Source: Polaribacter vadi (GTDB lineage: Bacteria; Bacteroidota; Bacteroidia; Flavobacteriales; Flavobacteriaceae). From it: 64,000 bases of DNA. The notes under the pieces are model-generated. The model saw nothing but the letters and a program-made list of their open reading frames with translations. It did not search any database and had not been told where the DNA came from. Below, piece by piece: positions 1 through 9,828 of this stretch (the stretch's first letter is position 1; each line of letters opens with the position of its first letter). Location of the stretch: assembly GCF_001761365.1 (NCBI RefSeq), contig NZ_CP017477.1, positions 2,408,001 through 2,472,000 of the forward strand, given 5' to 3'. Both the position numbers and the translations under genes were made by a program.

Positions 1-660
1 AGCATCTAAGTTATTAAACTGAGTAGGATCACTAAAACCTGTATTAGGATCTATCTGAACTACACCATCAATAACATACAAAGGATCAGTAGCTCCAAGT
101 GCAGTAGCATACTTAGACCTAGCTGTTTCACCTGTAAGTGGACTTCTAATACTGATTCTAGCAGAAACACCAGGTCTAGATTCACCCCCAGTCACACTAA
201 CCCCTAAAACACGTCCAACAAGTGCAGAAGCTAAATTACCAACAGGTAAATCTTCTACTTCATCACCTTTAATACTAGAAACAGCACCTGTAATAGCTTC
301 TTTTCTTTGAGAACCATAACCTACTACAATTATTTCATTTAAAGATTGTGCATCTTCTTTTAATACTATTCTAAAAGTTGTTTTATCTCCTATTGGGTAT
401 TCGTCTTTTTTCATCCCTAATAAAGAAAAAACTAAGATAGCTTTAGGTTTTACTGAAAGAGTAAAGTTTCCGTCAAAATCTGTTGCAACAGCGTTTGATG
501 TTCCTTTTTCAATAACATAAACTCCAGGCAAAGTAACACCTGCCTCATCAATGACAGTCCCTGTAACAGTTATTTTACCACCAGTATTTTGTGCTAGTAC
601 AGAGAAATTTAACATACTAACAAAAAACACAATACATGTCTTTATAAATATTTTATTCAT
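1..660 (-). CDS. SusC-like TonB-dependent receptor, N-terminal part (cut by window edge)
   Basis: The first 220 codons of an outer-membrane glycan-import receptor; the frame is still open at the window edge. Residues 1-24 are a signal peptide ending LAQ. Residues about 30-101 form the carboxypeptidase-regulatory-like domain, with the usual G(T)V-D--G--LPGV and DFDGNFTL patterns. A TonB-box-like NEIIVVGYGSQRK lies at about 108-120 and the plug begins after it. Unlike the receptor at 43104-46547, it has no STN domain, so it is probably not controlled through an ECF sigma/FecR pair. The ATG at 658-660 is the only start preceding a good signal peptide. Its upstream region carries a copy of the element shared with the large PUL operon and the isomerase operon (775-808), which suggests control by the AraC regulator at 35178-36107. 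A susD partner is expected outside the window. Confidence 0.93.
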   Translation of the reverse strand, partial: MNKIFIKTCIVFFVSMLNFSVLAQNTGGKITVTGTVIDEAGVTLPGVYVIEKGTSNAVATDFDGNFTLSVKPKAILVFSLLGMKKDEYPIGDKTTFRIVLKEDAQSLNEIIVVGYGSQRKEAITGAVSSIKGDEVEDLPVGNLASALVGRVLGVSVTGGESRPGVSARISIRSPLTGETARSKYATALGATDPLYVIDGVVQIDPNTGFSDPTQFNNLDA

Positions 661-965
661 ACTTATTTATTTAGTTTACAATCATTTAAAATAATAGGTG
701 AACAAATTGTATCTTTTTAAGATTATAAATTGATTGATTTCAGAGTGCTAATATTGTCAATTTAAGGATAATTAAATGCTATTTTTGAACGGCGACCAAT
801 TTTATAAATCTCTTATATTTTATTTACAGAACTTTGACATTATGATAATAAATATACCTCTTTACTATCAATTACAAATTTAATCATTGCTATTATTTTT
901 ATATATTTAAAATAATACCTTGATATTCAATACAAGTTAATAAAATATATTAATACAAATAAAAT
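661..965. other. Divergent intergenic region (305 bp)
   Basis: A gene-free AT-rich spacer between the left susC (minus) and the aldolase gene (plus). Its only structured content is the shared operator/promoter at 747-808. Between 809 and 965 I see no convincing -33/-7 pair, hairpin or small reading frame; the plus-strand aldolase promoter must lie here but could not be fixed. Confidence 0.6.
747..808 (-). promoter_or_regulatory. Predicted AraC-regulated promoter, copy A (34-bp operator plus -7-like box)
   Basis: Positions 775-808 match the elements at 35045-35078 (28 of 34 bases) and 36152-36185. The core on the plus strand is TTTTTGAACGGCGACCAATT. Read towards the susC gene at 660, the element is followed 17 bases after its CATTT edge by CAATATTAG (minus strand of 748-756). 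This occupies the same place as TAATATTAG and TAATTTAG in the other two copies and resembles the Bacteroidota -7 box TAnnTTTG. The constant orientation favours susC (start 660) as target; the aldolase gene at 966 starts 157 bases away on the other side and cannot be excluded. Confidence 0.7.
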
Positions 966-1880
966 ATGATAAACGGTATTATTACACCTATGGTTACCCC
1001 ACTTTTATCTGATAATTTATCATTAGATTTAATTGGCACTAAAAAACTAATTGAACATATTATTTCTGGTGGTGTGCATGGATTATTTATTCTTGGAACA
1101 ACTGGTGAAGCTACGAATTTAAGCTATAAAACAAGAATAGAACTTATTATTGAAAGTTGTAAAATTGTAAATAATAGAATTCCCGTATTTGTTGGTATTA
1201 CAGATACTTCTATAGAAGAAAGTATAAAACTTGCCTCTATTTCTAAAGAAGCAGGAGCTACAGCTGTTGTGGCTGCACCTCCATACTATTATAGACTTGG
1301 ACAAATCGAACTTTATAAATATTATTGGAATTTAGCAGACCAAGTATCTTTGCCTCTTTACTTATATAACATGCCATCACATACCAAAACAAATATTGAT
1401 ATTGATACGACGCTTAAACTTTCTGAGCATCCCAATATTATTGGTTTAAAAGATAGTTCAGCCAATACCGTTTATTTTCAAAAACTTTGTCATTTATTTA
1501 AAAATAAAGATTTTTGTTTATTAGTAGGTCCTGAAGAAGTTACTTCTGAAACTGTTTTAATGGGCGGAAATGGTGGCGTAAATGGTGGGTCTAATATGTT
1601 TCCAAAACTATATGTAGAGCTTTACAAAGCAACAAATGCAAAAGATTTTAAAAGAATTGATGAACTTCAACATTTGGTAATGGAAATATCTACCAAAATT
1701 TATAGCTTAGGTTCTTTTGGCTCAAGTTATTTAAAAGGAATGAAAGGAGGTTTAGCAGCTTTAGGAATTATCGAAACAAATATTGCTCCACCATTTCATT
1801 CTTTTGAAGAAAAAGAAATGAAACTTGTTAGAGAAAATATAGAGAAAATAAAAGTAGAACTTGACAAAATTCTTAAATAA
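966..1880 (+). CDS. DapA/NanA-family aldolase (Schiff-base class I lyase)
   Basis: 304 residues, the usual length for the dihydrodipicolinate synthase / N-acetylneuraminate lyase family. The carboxylate-binding GTTGEA motif is at 44-49, the catalytic tyrosine is Tyr134 in YNMP, and the Schiff-base lysine is Lys162 in GLKDSS. These enzymes cleave or form 2-keto-3-deoxy acids with pyruvate as one product. A biosynthetic DapA role is unlikely because the next gene, 23 bp downstream on the same strand, is a sodium/solute symporter; the pair looks like uptake plus cleavage of a keto-deoxy sugar acid. Candidates are KDG-, Kdo- or sialic-acid-like compounds; the sequence alone does not choose. No signal peptide, so cytoplasmic. 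Confidence 0.88.
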   Translation: MINGIITPMVTPLLSDNLSLDLIGTKKLIEHIISGGVHGLFILGTTGEATNLSYKTRIELIIESCKIVNNRIPVFVGITDTSIEESIKLASISKEAGATAVVAAPPYYYRLGQIELYKYYWNLADQVSLPLYLYNMPSHTKTNIDIDTTLKLSEHPNIIGLKDSSANTVYFQKLCHLFKNKDFCLLVGPEEVTSETVLMGGNGGVNGGSNMFPKLYVELYKATNAKDFKRIDELQHLVMEISTKIYSLGSFGSSYLKGMKGGLAALGIIETNIAPPFHSFEEKEMKLVRENIEKIKVELDKILK

Positions 1881-1903
1881 TTAGTAGTTAAATATAACCA
1901 CCA

Positions 1904-3373
1904 ATGAACACTATAGATATTATTGTATTCTTTATTTATATAGGAGGAATTGCTCTTTTTGGTGGTTCTTTTTTTAAAAAGAACAAAACTTCGTCTTCTT
2001 ATACCTTAGGAAATAAAGATATTCCTAGTTGGGTGGTTACCATGTCTATTTTTGCAACTTTTGTAAGTAGTATTAGCTATTTGGCATTACCAGGAAATGC
2101 GTTTCAATCTAATTGGAATGCCTTGGTTTTTAGTTTATCATTGCCTATTGCTACCCTAATTGCTGTTAAATATTTTGTTCCATTATATCGAAAAATAAAC
2201 AGCCCTTCTGCATATACTTTTATGGAGCAGCGTTTTGGAGCTTGGGCAAGAATTTATGTATCCCTTTGTTATTTATTAACGCAGTTGATGCGTATAGGAA
2301 CCATCTTGTACTTATTAGCTTTAACTCTTAATGCTATTACAGGTTGGGATATTACTACTGTTATTGTTTTTACAGGACTAATTGTAGCAGTTTATTCGAT
2401 GTTAGGAGGTATTACAGCTGTACTTTGGACGGATGCTATACAAGGCATTATTCTAATTATTGGTGCTTTTGTTTGCATTGGGTTTATATTTTATAACTTA
2501 CCTGAAGGACCTTCTCAAATATTTAATATTGCTGCTGAGAATGATAAATTTAGCTTAGGAAGTTTTGATTTAGATTTTAGTAAACCTACATTTTGGGTAG
2601 TTTTAATTTATGGTGTTTTTATAAATCTTCAAAATTACGGAATTGACCAAAATTATGTGCAACGTTATATGGTTTTAAAATCAGATAAAGAAGCACAACG
2701 TTCTGCTTTAATTGGTGGTTTAATTTACTTACCAATTTCTGCACTTTTCTTATTTATTGGTACATCGCTTTTTGCTTATTATAATTCTGTTGAAGTATTA
2801 CCTGAAGCTCTGCAGGATATTAGTAAAGCTGACCGTGTTTTTCCTCATTTTATAGTTAATGCATTACCCCCAGGATTAACTGGCTTAATGATTGCCTCGA
2901 TTTTTGCGGCAGGCATGAGTACCATTTCTACAAGTTTTAATAGTTCTGCTACCGTGTTTTTAACAGACTATTATAACAAATATTTTAAACAAGATGCTTC
3001 AGATAAAAAACGTATGCAAGTGCTTTATATATCTTCTTTTATAATTAGTATTATTGGTATTGCCATTGCAATTGCTATGATAAATGTAAAAAGTGCTTTA
3101 GATGCTTGGTGGAAATTATCATCTATTTTTAGCGGTGGTATGTTAGGTTTATTTTTACTTGGAATTTTCTCAAAGACCAAAAATGTAACAGGTGCCATTA
3201 TTGGTATGATTACAGGAATCTTAATAATTTTGTGGTTAACCTTTTCTGAGGTTATTTTTGGACCAGATTCTATTGGTGCATCGTTCCATACGTATTTAAC
3301 CATTGTATTTGGAACTATTGCTATTTTTCTTGTTGGTTTTTTGGTATCGTCTTTAATGAAATCAAAGACTTAA
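1904..3373 (+). CDS. Sodium/solute symporter (SSS family)
   Basis: 489 residues with about 13 hydrophobic segments and typical SSS features: an N-terminal YTLGNKDIPSW stretch, the FxSxxSYLALPG region in TM2, and YSMLGGITAVLWTDAIQG near residues 165-182. It follows the aldolase gene by 23 bp and both end at a strong terminator, so they are very likely co-transcribed and the transported compound feeds the aldolase. Sugars, sugar acids and sialic acids are all known SSS substrates; none can be assigned here. It is one of three SSS transporters in the window (others at 27684-29276 and 62859-64000). Confidence 0.92.
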   Translation: MNTIDIIVFFIYIGGIALFGGSFFKKNKTSSSYTLGNKDIPSWVVTMSIFATFVSSISYLALPGNAFQSNWNALVFSLSLPIATLIAVKYFVPLYRKINSPSAYTFMEQRFGAWARIYVSLCYLLTQLMRIGTILYLLALTLNAITGWDITTVIVFTGLIVAVYSMLGGITAVLWTDAIQGIILIIGAFVCIGFIFYNLPEGPSQIFNIAAENDKFSLGSFDLDFSKPTFWVVLIYGVFINLQNYGIDQNYVQRYMVLKSDKEAQRSALIGGLIYLPISALFLFIGTSLFAYYNSVEVLPEALQDISKADRVFPHFIVNALPPGLTGLMIASIFAAGMSTISTSFNSSATVFLTDYYNKYFKQDASDKKRMQVLYISSFIISIIGIAIAIAMINVKSALDAWWKLSSIFSGGMLGLFLLGIFSKTKNVTGAIIGMITGILIILWLTFSEVIFGPDSIGASFHTYLTIVFGTIAIFLVGFLVSSLMKSKT

Positions 3374-3380
3374 TTATATA

Positions 3381-3420
3381 AAAAAAGCGGCTTCAATTAA
3401 AAAATTGAAGCCGCTTTTTT
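3381..3420. terminator. Strong bidirectional rho-independent terminator
   Basis: An 18-bp perfect stem (3381-3398 with 3403-3420) around an AAAA loop. The inner part is GCGGCTTCAATT and the arms begin with A6 and end with T6, so a U-tract is present in both directions. It lies between the symporter gene (ends 3373, plus) and fucI (ends 3534, minus) and should terminate both operons. Confidence 0.95.
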
Positions 3421-3525
3421 GCGTTAGGGATTGCAGTGGAAATCCTTTTTGAGAAGGAGATAAAAAGATTATAACTCTTCTTCTTCGCTCAGGTAAACTC
3501 CAAGTCTCACCTTTAGGAAACGCCC
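3421..3525 (-). repeat. Flavobacterial intergenic repeat (GGGCGTT...ATCCCTAACGC type)
   Basis: Read on the minus strand this 105-bp stretch starts GGGCGTTTCC, contains AATCTTTTTATCTCCTT and AAAGGATTTCC, and ends GCAATCCCTAACGC. From memory this is a degenerate copy of a short repeat scattered between genes in many Flavobacteriaceae. Only one copy lies in this window, so its repetitive nature cannot be shown here. It sits between fucI and the terminator and contains no credible gene. Confidence 0.55.
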
Positions 3526-3533
3526 AAATTATG

Positions 3534-5315
3534 TTAACTATACAATCCCTTGTAAGTAGCACATGCTCTGTAATCTGATGCTTCTTTGTCCATCCCAAAA
3601 GATGCCCATGCACTTGGACGGAAAATATGATTTTCTTGCACGTTGTGCATGTTTACCGGAATTCTAAGCATTGATGCAAGTGTTATTAAATCTGCTCCTA
3701 TATGCCCATAAGTAAATGCACCATGATTAGCCCCCCAATTAGCCATAACACTATAAACATCTTTAAAAGGCCCTTGTCCTGTTAAATTTGGTACAAACCA
3801 TGTAGTTGGCCATGTAGGATTGGTACGTTCGTTAATGGTATTATGCACATCTTCAGCAAGTTCTATTGTTTGTCCTTCAGCAATTTGTAATACGGGACCA
3901 ATACCTTTTACGATGTTAATTCTACACATGGTAATAGGCATACCTCCCTTGGTTTTAAAGGTTGATGAATAACCTCCTCCTCTAAAATATTCTAACATTC
4001 CTGGACCCCAAGTGGTATGTTCTAAACATTTTTCGACTTCATTTTCTGTGATATTCCACCAGGGTTTCATAACTGGTTTACCATCAATTTCTTGCTCTCC
4101 AGTACCATCCAAAGCTGAAGCTCCCGAATTTATTAAATGTATAAATCCGTCTGAAGCATCTCCTGTTAATGTATGACCAGTAACACGTTTTACGGCTTCT
4201 GGACTCCAATAGGTACGAACATCACTAAAAATTTGTGCTGCACCCGTTAGTAAATGTCCAAATAACATAGAAATACCATTCAAACTATCATTTTCTGTTG
4301 CAAACATAAAAGGTTGACGAATGCCATTCCAATCGAAAGATGATGTTAAAATAGCTTCCATAAAATCGCCATTAGGGAAATGGTCTGTCCATTGGCGTTG
4401 GCCTTGAAAGCCACCTGAAATAGCATTTCTACCCAGAGCTTCTTCTGCAAAACCAATGTCTTTTAGTTTTGGATTGCCTATCATTAAATCGCGACCAATT
4501 AAAGCCATTTTTACAACGTATTCCCAATCTTTATCAAATTCTTCTCTTGATTTTTGTTTTTCAGTTGGGTTATAGTCTTTGCCTTCTTTACAGTTTTCTT
4601 TAGTCCATTTTAAAGCCTTTTCATACTCTTCCTTATCATAAATACCTAATTCTATTCTCCTGATAAACTCAGTCATATCAATATTTTCGCAACGCATGCC
4701 CAAATAACTTTCAAAAAAATCAGGGTCTAATATAGAGCCCGCAATTCCCATAGAAACAGACCCCATTGACAAGTATGATTTCCCTTTCATAGTTGCAACT
4801 GCAAGACCAGCTTTGGCAAATCGCAATAATTTCTCTTGAACGTCTTCAGGTATACTGGTATCGTTACTATCTTGTACATCTTTACCGTAAATACCAAAAG
4901 CAGGAATCCCTTTTTGATTATGTCCTGCTAAAGCAGCTGCTAAATAAACAGCTCCAGGACGTTCTGTACCATTAAAACCCCAAATGGCTTTTGGAATGGT
5001 TGCATCCATATCTATAGTTTCGCTACCATAACACCAGCAAGGGGTTACTGTTAAACTAACTCCCACACCTTCTCTGGTAAATTTGTCTGCAGAAGCTGCA
5101 GCTTCTGCAACACCACCAATACAAGTATCAGAAATAACACATTCTACTGTGCTACCATCTGCATGTCTTAAATTTTTTGATAAAAAATCAGCAGCATTTT
5201 TTGCCATATTCATGGTTGATACTTCAAGAGATTCTCTTACACCATCCAATCTACCATCAATAACAGGTCTAATTCCAATCTTTGGTAATTCTCCAATTAA
5301 ACTTTTAAACTTCAT
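3534..5315 (-). CDS. fucI: L-fucose isomerase
   Basis: 593 residues against 591 for E. coli FucI, alignable throughout from the N-terminal [11 protein letters not shown] to the C-terminal YKGL. It interconverts L-fucose and L-fuculose (and D-arabinose and D-ribulose) using Mn2+ in the cytoplasm. The catalytic Glu341 (ATENDSLNG) and Asp365 (FSDVRTYW) sit at the E. coli E337/D361 positions with a constant offset of four, and the NWGANHG segment supplies the third metal ligand region. It is the last gene of the 16-gene PUL operon, 18 bp after the GH127 gene, and fits the GH141-like (fucosidase family) first gene of the same operon. No fuculokinase or fuculose-phosphate aldolase is recognisable nearby, so later steps are encoded elsewhere or differ. 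Confidence 0.97.
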   Translation of the reverse strand: MKFKSLIGELPKIGIRPVIDGRLDGVRESLEVSTMNMAKNAADFLSKNLRHADGSTVECVISDTCIGGVAEAAASADKFTREGVGVSLTVTPCWCYGSETIDMDATIPKAIWGFNGTERPGAVYLAAALAGHNQKGIPAFGIYGKDVQDSNDTSIPEDVQEKLLRFAKAGLAVATMKGKSYLSMGSVSMGIAGSILDPDFFESYLGMRCENIDMTEFIRRIELGIYDKEEYEKALKWTKENCKEGKDYNPTEKQKSREEFDKDWEYVVKMALIGRDLMIGNPKLKDIGFAEEALGRNAISGGFQGQRQWTDHFPNGDFMEAILTSSFDWNGIRQPFMFATENDSLNGISMLFGHLLTGAAQIFSDVRTYWSPEAVKRVTGHTLTGDASDGFIHLINSGASALDGTGEQEIDGKPVMKPWWNITENEVEKCLEHTTWGPGMLEYFRGGGYSSTFKTKGGMPITMCRINIVKGIGPVLQIAEGQTIELAEDVHNTINERTNPTWPTTWFVPNLTGQGPFKDVYSVMANWGANHGAFTYGHIGADLITLASMLRIPVNMHNVQENHIFRPSAWASFGMDKEASDYRACATYKGLYS

Positions 5316-5333
5316 TTTTTTTATTTTTATATT

Positions 5334-7352
5334 TTAGTAAGGCATCCAAACAGTCATTTCTCCTTTACCACGATTCCCCCAAGAATAATATGGAACCAGC
5401 GTAATATCGATTTGTTTTTTATCCCTATTTAAAGGTTTATATAGTGCCTTCGTCCAGTTTGTGTCTTCAACAAAAGCTTTTCCTTTTATGCAAACAACTT
5501 CTCTATTTTTAAGATTAAATTTCTCTGTATTGAACGTAGAATTCACATCCAAAACAATACTATTGATATCTGTTTTTTCTGAAAGATCCGCAGACTCTAT
5601 ACAATAAACAACAGGCCCTCTTTTTACAGCAACTTGATTTTTAGTTTCTTCTACTAAAGGATTTGCTTGCATAAGTTCCACAGGCATTGGAATATTCAAT
5701 TCAATAACATCTCCTTTTTTCCAATTCTTGGAAAGTTCAGCATAACTTCCTGATTTCAAATCAGCACTTACTTTCTTCCCATTTATTTTTATCTCTGAAT
5801 TTGTACTCCATCCTGGAATTCTAACAAAGATTGAAAAGTCTTTTTTAGGTGCTTTTACAATTTTTAAAGTGATATTTCCATCCCATGGATAATTTGTTTT
5901 TTGCTCAATTTCAATAAGTTCACCTTTTGAAGATTTTGTTTTTAAATCATTGCTTCCATATAAATTTACATACAACCCTTTTTCTGAAACATTATAAGCA
6001 TAATTATTAACCTGAGCTAAAGTTCGAGTTACGTTTGGTGCACAACAATTTGACCAAGCAATATAGCCTTCTCGTTGATTACCCCAACGTTGTGTAAAAG
6101 GTAAATTGTCTGAAACATTTAAAGGATTATTATAACAAAACTCTGTCCCTTCCAAACTTATTCCGGATAAAACACTATTGTACAAAGCTAATTCCATAAC
6201 ATCTGTATATTTTGCATCGCCAGTTAGTTGCAACATTCTCCAATTCCATAATACATTACCAATATTAGCACACGTTTCTGTGTGAGCAGTTGCGTTTGGT
6301 AATTGAAAAGGCCTACCATAAGCTTGATGTATTTTTTGAACATCTTTTGGGTTATAAGAAGTTCCATCTGGAGAAACCCCATCATATAAAGAACCACAAC
6401 CACCTGTGATATACATTTTTCTATACACTACATCATTCCAAATAGAATTTAGGTTTTCTATTAACTTTACTTCACCTGTTTCTGCATATAAATCTGCTAT
6501 TCCTGCATATAAATAATTGGCTCTTACTGCATGCCCCATAGCATTTTTTTGTTCTCGGAATGGAATTCTATCTTGATTATCATCCGTCCCATCATTGGTA
6601 GTGCCACGTATATCTATTAAATTATTTGCTAACTCTAAATAGCGAGGGTCTTTTACTGTTCGATACATTTCGATAATACCCATGTAATGAGAAGGACAAA
6701 TAGCATTTCTTGCCAATTCTGGAGATGCTTTTTTATAAAAATCATATAAAAATTCTGCTACACCTTTGGCAACATCTAAAAAGTTAGTTTTACCTGTAGC
6801 TCTGTAATGCACACAAGCAGAAGTCATTAAATGTCCCATGTTGTATTTCTCGAAACCCAATTGCTTTTTTAACTCTTCTGGTCCTAAAGTACCCCAACGC
6901 TCCTCAATTAAAACAGGTGTATTTATATAACCATCTGCTCTTTGCACTTTTGTAAATAATGCAATTGCTTCATCTATTTGTTTGTCTAGTTTGGGATTTT
7001 TTGTAATTGCATAGACAGATGCCATTCCTTCCAAAATTTTGTAAAAGTCGCCATCATGAAATGAAGGACCCGCATGTTTATCTTTCATTAAACCTGCAGC
7101 TATTTCGAAATTTTTATAGGCGTGTGAAATGGTATCATTATGATATAGATCCCACATATATGGCAGTGTATTTTGGGTTTCTACATCAAATTGGATTTTC
7201 CAAAAACCATCAGTCCAAATAACATCTTGTAAATTAACGCTTTTCAATTTTGTATGTGGACTATTTGAATTGTCTACCAAACCATTATTCTGTGAAAAAC
7301 CAAAAGTATTTACAAGAAATAAACTGAATATTACTATGATGTTTTTTTTCAT
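5334..7352 (-). CDS. GH127 glycosidase (beta-L-arabinofuranosidase family), exported
   Basis: 672 residues with a signal peptide (1-20, ending FGFSQ) and an (alpha/alpha)6 barrel followed by beta domains. The zinc/cysteine site of GH127 is intact: Glu359 and Cys361 (HTETCAN) and the Cys436-Cys437 pair (NCCAP). This corresponds to Glu338, Cys340, Cys417 and Cys418 of HypBA1, where the first cysteine of the pair is the nucleophile. Family members remove beta-L-arabinofuranose, and one acts on aceric acid in rhamnogalacturonan II, so substrate is open. It lies 10 bp after the pectate-lyase-like gene and 18 bp before fucI in the same operon. Probably periplasmic. Confidence 0.9.
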   Translation of the reverse strand: MKKNIIVIFSLFLVNTFGFSQNNGLVDNSNSPHTKLKSVNLQDVIWTDGFWKIQFDVETQNTLPYMWDLYHNDTISHAYKNFEIAAGLMKDKHAGPSFHDGDFYKILEGMASVYAITKNPKLDKQIDEAIALFTKVQRADGYINTPVLIEERWGTLGPEELKKQLGFEKYNMGHLMTSACVHYRATGKTNFLDVAKGVAEFLYDFYKKASPELARNAICPSHYMGIIEMYRTVKDPRYLELANNLIDIRGTTNDGTDDNQDRIPFREQKNAMGHAVRANYLYAGIADLYAETGEVKLIENLNSIWNDVVYRKMYITGGCGSLYDGVSPDGTSYNPKDVQKIHQAYGRPFQLPNATAHTETCANIGNVLWNWRMLQLTGDAKYTDVMELALYNSVLSGISLEGTEFCYNNPLNVSDNLPFTQRWGNQREGYIAWSNCCAPNVTRTLAQVNNYAYNVSEKGLYVNLYGSNDLKTKSSKGELIEIEQKTNYPWDGNITLKIVKAPKKDFSIFVRIPGWSTNSEIKINGKKVSADLKSGSYAELSKNWKKGDVIELNIPMPVELMQANPLVEETKNQVAVKRGPVVYCIESADLSEKTDINSIVLDVNSTFNTEKFNLKNREVVCIKGKAFVEDTNWTKALYKPLNRDKKQIDITLVPYYSWGNRGKGEMTVWMPY

Positions 7353-7362
7353 TTGATTGTTT

Positions 7363-9828
7363 TTATTTTACAAATACATTGATTTTACGTGTCATTGAAT
7401 CTCCATCTGCATCTATCACTTTTATCTCAAAAGAACTCATCCCTTTTGATATTGCTTTAAATTCAAGTTTATCTTTTTTAATGGAAATCTCTCCATTTTT
7501 AACATTAGAGAAGCTGTATTTTGGTTTTTTCTCAAAACCTTTAAAATAGTTTACTAATTTTAAATCTAATATGTCATTTTCATTTATAAAAAAATGAGGT
7601 TGTGCCATCCAATGTAAGTATTCTTCCAATTGTGTATAGCCATTTTTATCATCATCTAAATTTGAATCTGAAAAATCATTTTCAGTAGAATTTACGTTTA
7701 AATTATGTATTGTTTCCCACCAATTTGGCAACCCATCATTGTCTGTATCCCAATCTTTAGGTCTTATTTCACTTACATAATCAGGAAAACCGCCTGCATC
7801 TTTTTCTGTATCTATCATCCCCGGTAAATTACTTTTCTTTCCTTTAAAACTGTGTGTTCCTTTTAAAGTTTCCTTTATAATACGGTGATCGTGTTTGTCA
7901 AAAAATGGCTGAGTAGCACCAACATCAGATAGTACATTTTTATAAGCCTCTTTGGCAGATTGTGTATTTATATATGATAGGAAAAATGGTTCATCTACAA
8001 AAGTCTCATATTTCACTATTTCATTATTTCTTATCTTAGACCTTCTTCCTTTTTCTTGACTATTTTCATCAAAGTATCCAGGCATCACATTTCCTTTGAA
8101 AAAATAACGCTGACTTCCTTTTCCTACGCCTTCGTGATCAGCTGTTAAGGCTATAAAAATATCTGAAGCACCACCTGGCTTGTAATAATTATTCACAAAA
8201 TTTACTTCATTAGCTCCTCCGTCAGTAGTTCTATGTCCCCAGTTATATACCACATTATTTCTGATATCTAAACGACCAGAGTAATAACCATCACCATTTA
8301 ATCCACCTCCCATACTCCAGTTTCTTCCGTAGTTATGTGCTAGTAAATTATGATGAAAACTTCCTATATCTCCTCCAATAGTTGCAGCATAACCATGCAT
8401 TTTTCCATTTTCATATTTACCATGACCAGCTACGTTTAATGCTTCAGAAATTAGAGTACGTTGTAAAGTAATATAATGAGCTCCTCTTGAACTGAAAGAT
8501 TCATCAATTGTCCAACTAATAGAACAATGATCAATAATACTATGGTTTGCACCAGTAAGCCCCATTCCATCATAAGTTCTACCAGCTCCAATTCTTACTC
8601 TTATAAAACGAGCAATTCCATCATCACCTGTTAAACCGACAGGAGCTCTAGTAATTGTTATTCCTTCTCCTGGTGCTGTTTGACCTGCAATAGTTGTGTA
8701 AGGTTGATTTATTACTAATCGTGATTTTAATTCAATATTTCCAGATACATTAAAAATAATGGTTTTAGACCCTATTTCCTGATTTACAGCATCTCTAAAA
8801 CTTCCTGGTCCGTCGTCGTTTAAATTAGTTACTGTAACTACTTTTCCTCCACGACCACCAATAGCAAATCTCCCATAACCTTCAGCTCCTGGAAATGCTA
8901 ATTGTGCTGGTTTCAAAGACCATAAATTTCCTTTTGTAATATTCCCTTTATTATCAATAGCATCTACGCGCCAAAAATACTTTTGCATGCTATATAAATC
9001 TGAAACTACAAACCTACTATCAGTTAATTCACCTTTAAATTCATCTGTATTTTTATTTGCATTAATCACCTTATTTTTATCTTCTCCAAAATACATGTGA
9101 AATGAAGACGTTCCTTTTGGAGATGCCCATTTTAATTCTAAATCTTTATTAACTACAACGTGTTCATCTCCATTTTCAGGAAAAGGTGTATTGGTTTGTT
9201 TTTTTAAATCGGGTGTATCAATTTCGAAACCATTAAAAAGCATTTCTGCTATTTCTGAATTTGATTTTGAATTGATTTCAAAACGAATAATAACTGGTTT
9301 ATTTTCTTTTGCCTCAAACTCTAAGTAAGCTGTTTCAGATGCTATTTTAGCAAATACACGATTACTTTGCGAAACCGTTTTTATTAATTTATCGTTTACA
9401 TAAATATTTATAGAGGTATACTTTTTATCTCCTATTTTATCGAAGGTATTATGAAATGTAATTAAAGAATGTATTCCCGGTTTTAATCCTAAAATTGTCA
9501 TTTCTAATGGTGCTTTAGAGAACAATCCGTCGCTCACCAACTGAGCATAATGAGGTGCACTCATACCTAACTTGAACCATTTCGAAGTAAAATCACCTTT
9601 TAACTTAATCGAGACATCGTCAAAAGATTTTTCATTTTCTTTTGCTTCATTTATTACCCATGATTTGTATGTGGGATCATGAACTTCATCTAACCTTCTT
9701 CCTGCAAAATCGAAATCTACTTTAAGACTTTGTTTTACGGTGTTATCTTGCTTTGTTTGACATTGTATGTTTATAACAACACAAACCGTCATTATAAAAT
9801 ATTTCAGTATATAATTAATAGTTTTCAT
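7363..9828 (-). CDS. Pectate-lyase-like (PL1-type) right-handed beta-helix protein, probable lipoprotein
   Basis: 821 residues. A signal sequence ends in a possible lipobox (NIQC, Cys23; the -1 residue is unusual). Residues about 35-205 are a beta-sandwich module, about 220-310 a fibronectin-like segment, and about 313-620 the pectate-lyase-like beta-helix, starting LAFPGAEGYGRFAIGGRGG and containing SIIDHCSISW and GSFHHNLLAHNYGRNWS. A calcium-binding DTDNDGLPNWWE stretch lies near 690 and a short beta domain ends the protein. It is colinear with the T9SS protein at 49272-52076 but lacks that protein's sorting domain. Its start codon directly follows the stop of the DUF5703 gene (TAA then ATG). 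Likely role: cleavage of galacturonan or rhamnogalacturonan backbone; substrate untested. Confidence 0.85.
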   Translation of the reverse strand: MKTINYILKYFIMTVCVVINIQCQTKQDNTVKQSLKVDFDFAGRRLDEVHDPTYKSWVINEAKENEKSFDDVSIKLKGDFTSKWFKLGMSAPHYAQLVSDGLFSKAPLEMTILGLKPGIHSLITFHNTFDKIGDKKYTSINIYVNDKLIKTVSQSNRVFAKIASETAYLEFEAKENKPVIIRFEINSKSNSEIAEMLFNGFEIDTPDLKKQTNTPFPENGDEHVVVNKDLELKWASPKGTSSFHMYFGEDKNKVINANKNTDEFKGELTDSRFVVSDLYSMQKYFWRVDAIDNKGNITKGNLWSLKPAQLAFPGAEGYGRFAIGGRGGKVVTVTNLNDDGPGSFRDAVNQEIGSKTIIFNVSGNIELKSRLVINQPYTTIAGQTAPGEGITITRAPVGLTGDDGIARFIRVRIGAGRTYDGMGLTGANHSIIDHCSISWTIDESFSSRGAHYITLQRTLISEALNVAGHGKYENGKMHGYAATIGGDIGSFHHNLLAHNYGRNWSMGGGLNGDGYYSGRLDIRNNVVYNWGHRTTDGGANEVNFVNNYYKPGGASDIFIALTADHEGVGKGSQRYFFKGNVMPGYFDENSQEKGRRSKIRNNEIVKYETFVDEPFFLSYINTQSAKEAYKNVLSDVGATQPFFDKHDHRIIKETLKGTHSFKGKKSNLPGMIDTEKDAGGFPDYVSEIRPKDWDTDNDGLPNWWETIHNLNVNSTENDFSDSNLDDDKNGYTQLEEYLHWMAQPHFFINENDILDLKLVNYFKGFEKKPKYSFSNVKNGEISIKKDKLEFKAISKGMSSFEIKVIDADGDSMTRKINVFVK

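Noticed and set aside
3374..3613. 79-codon minus-strand frame overlapping the terminator, the repeat and the end of fucI
   Set aside because: It runs through the terminator and repeat, overlaps fucI in another frame and shows no family features.
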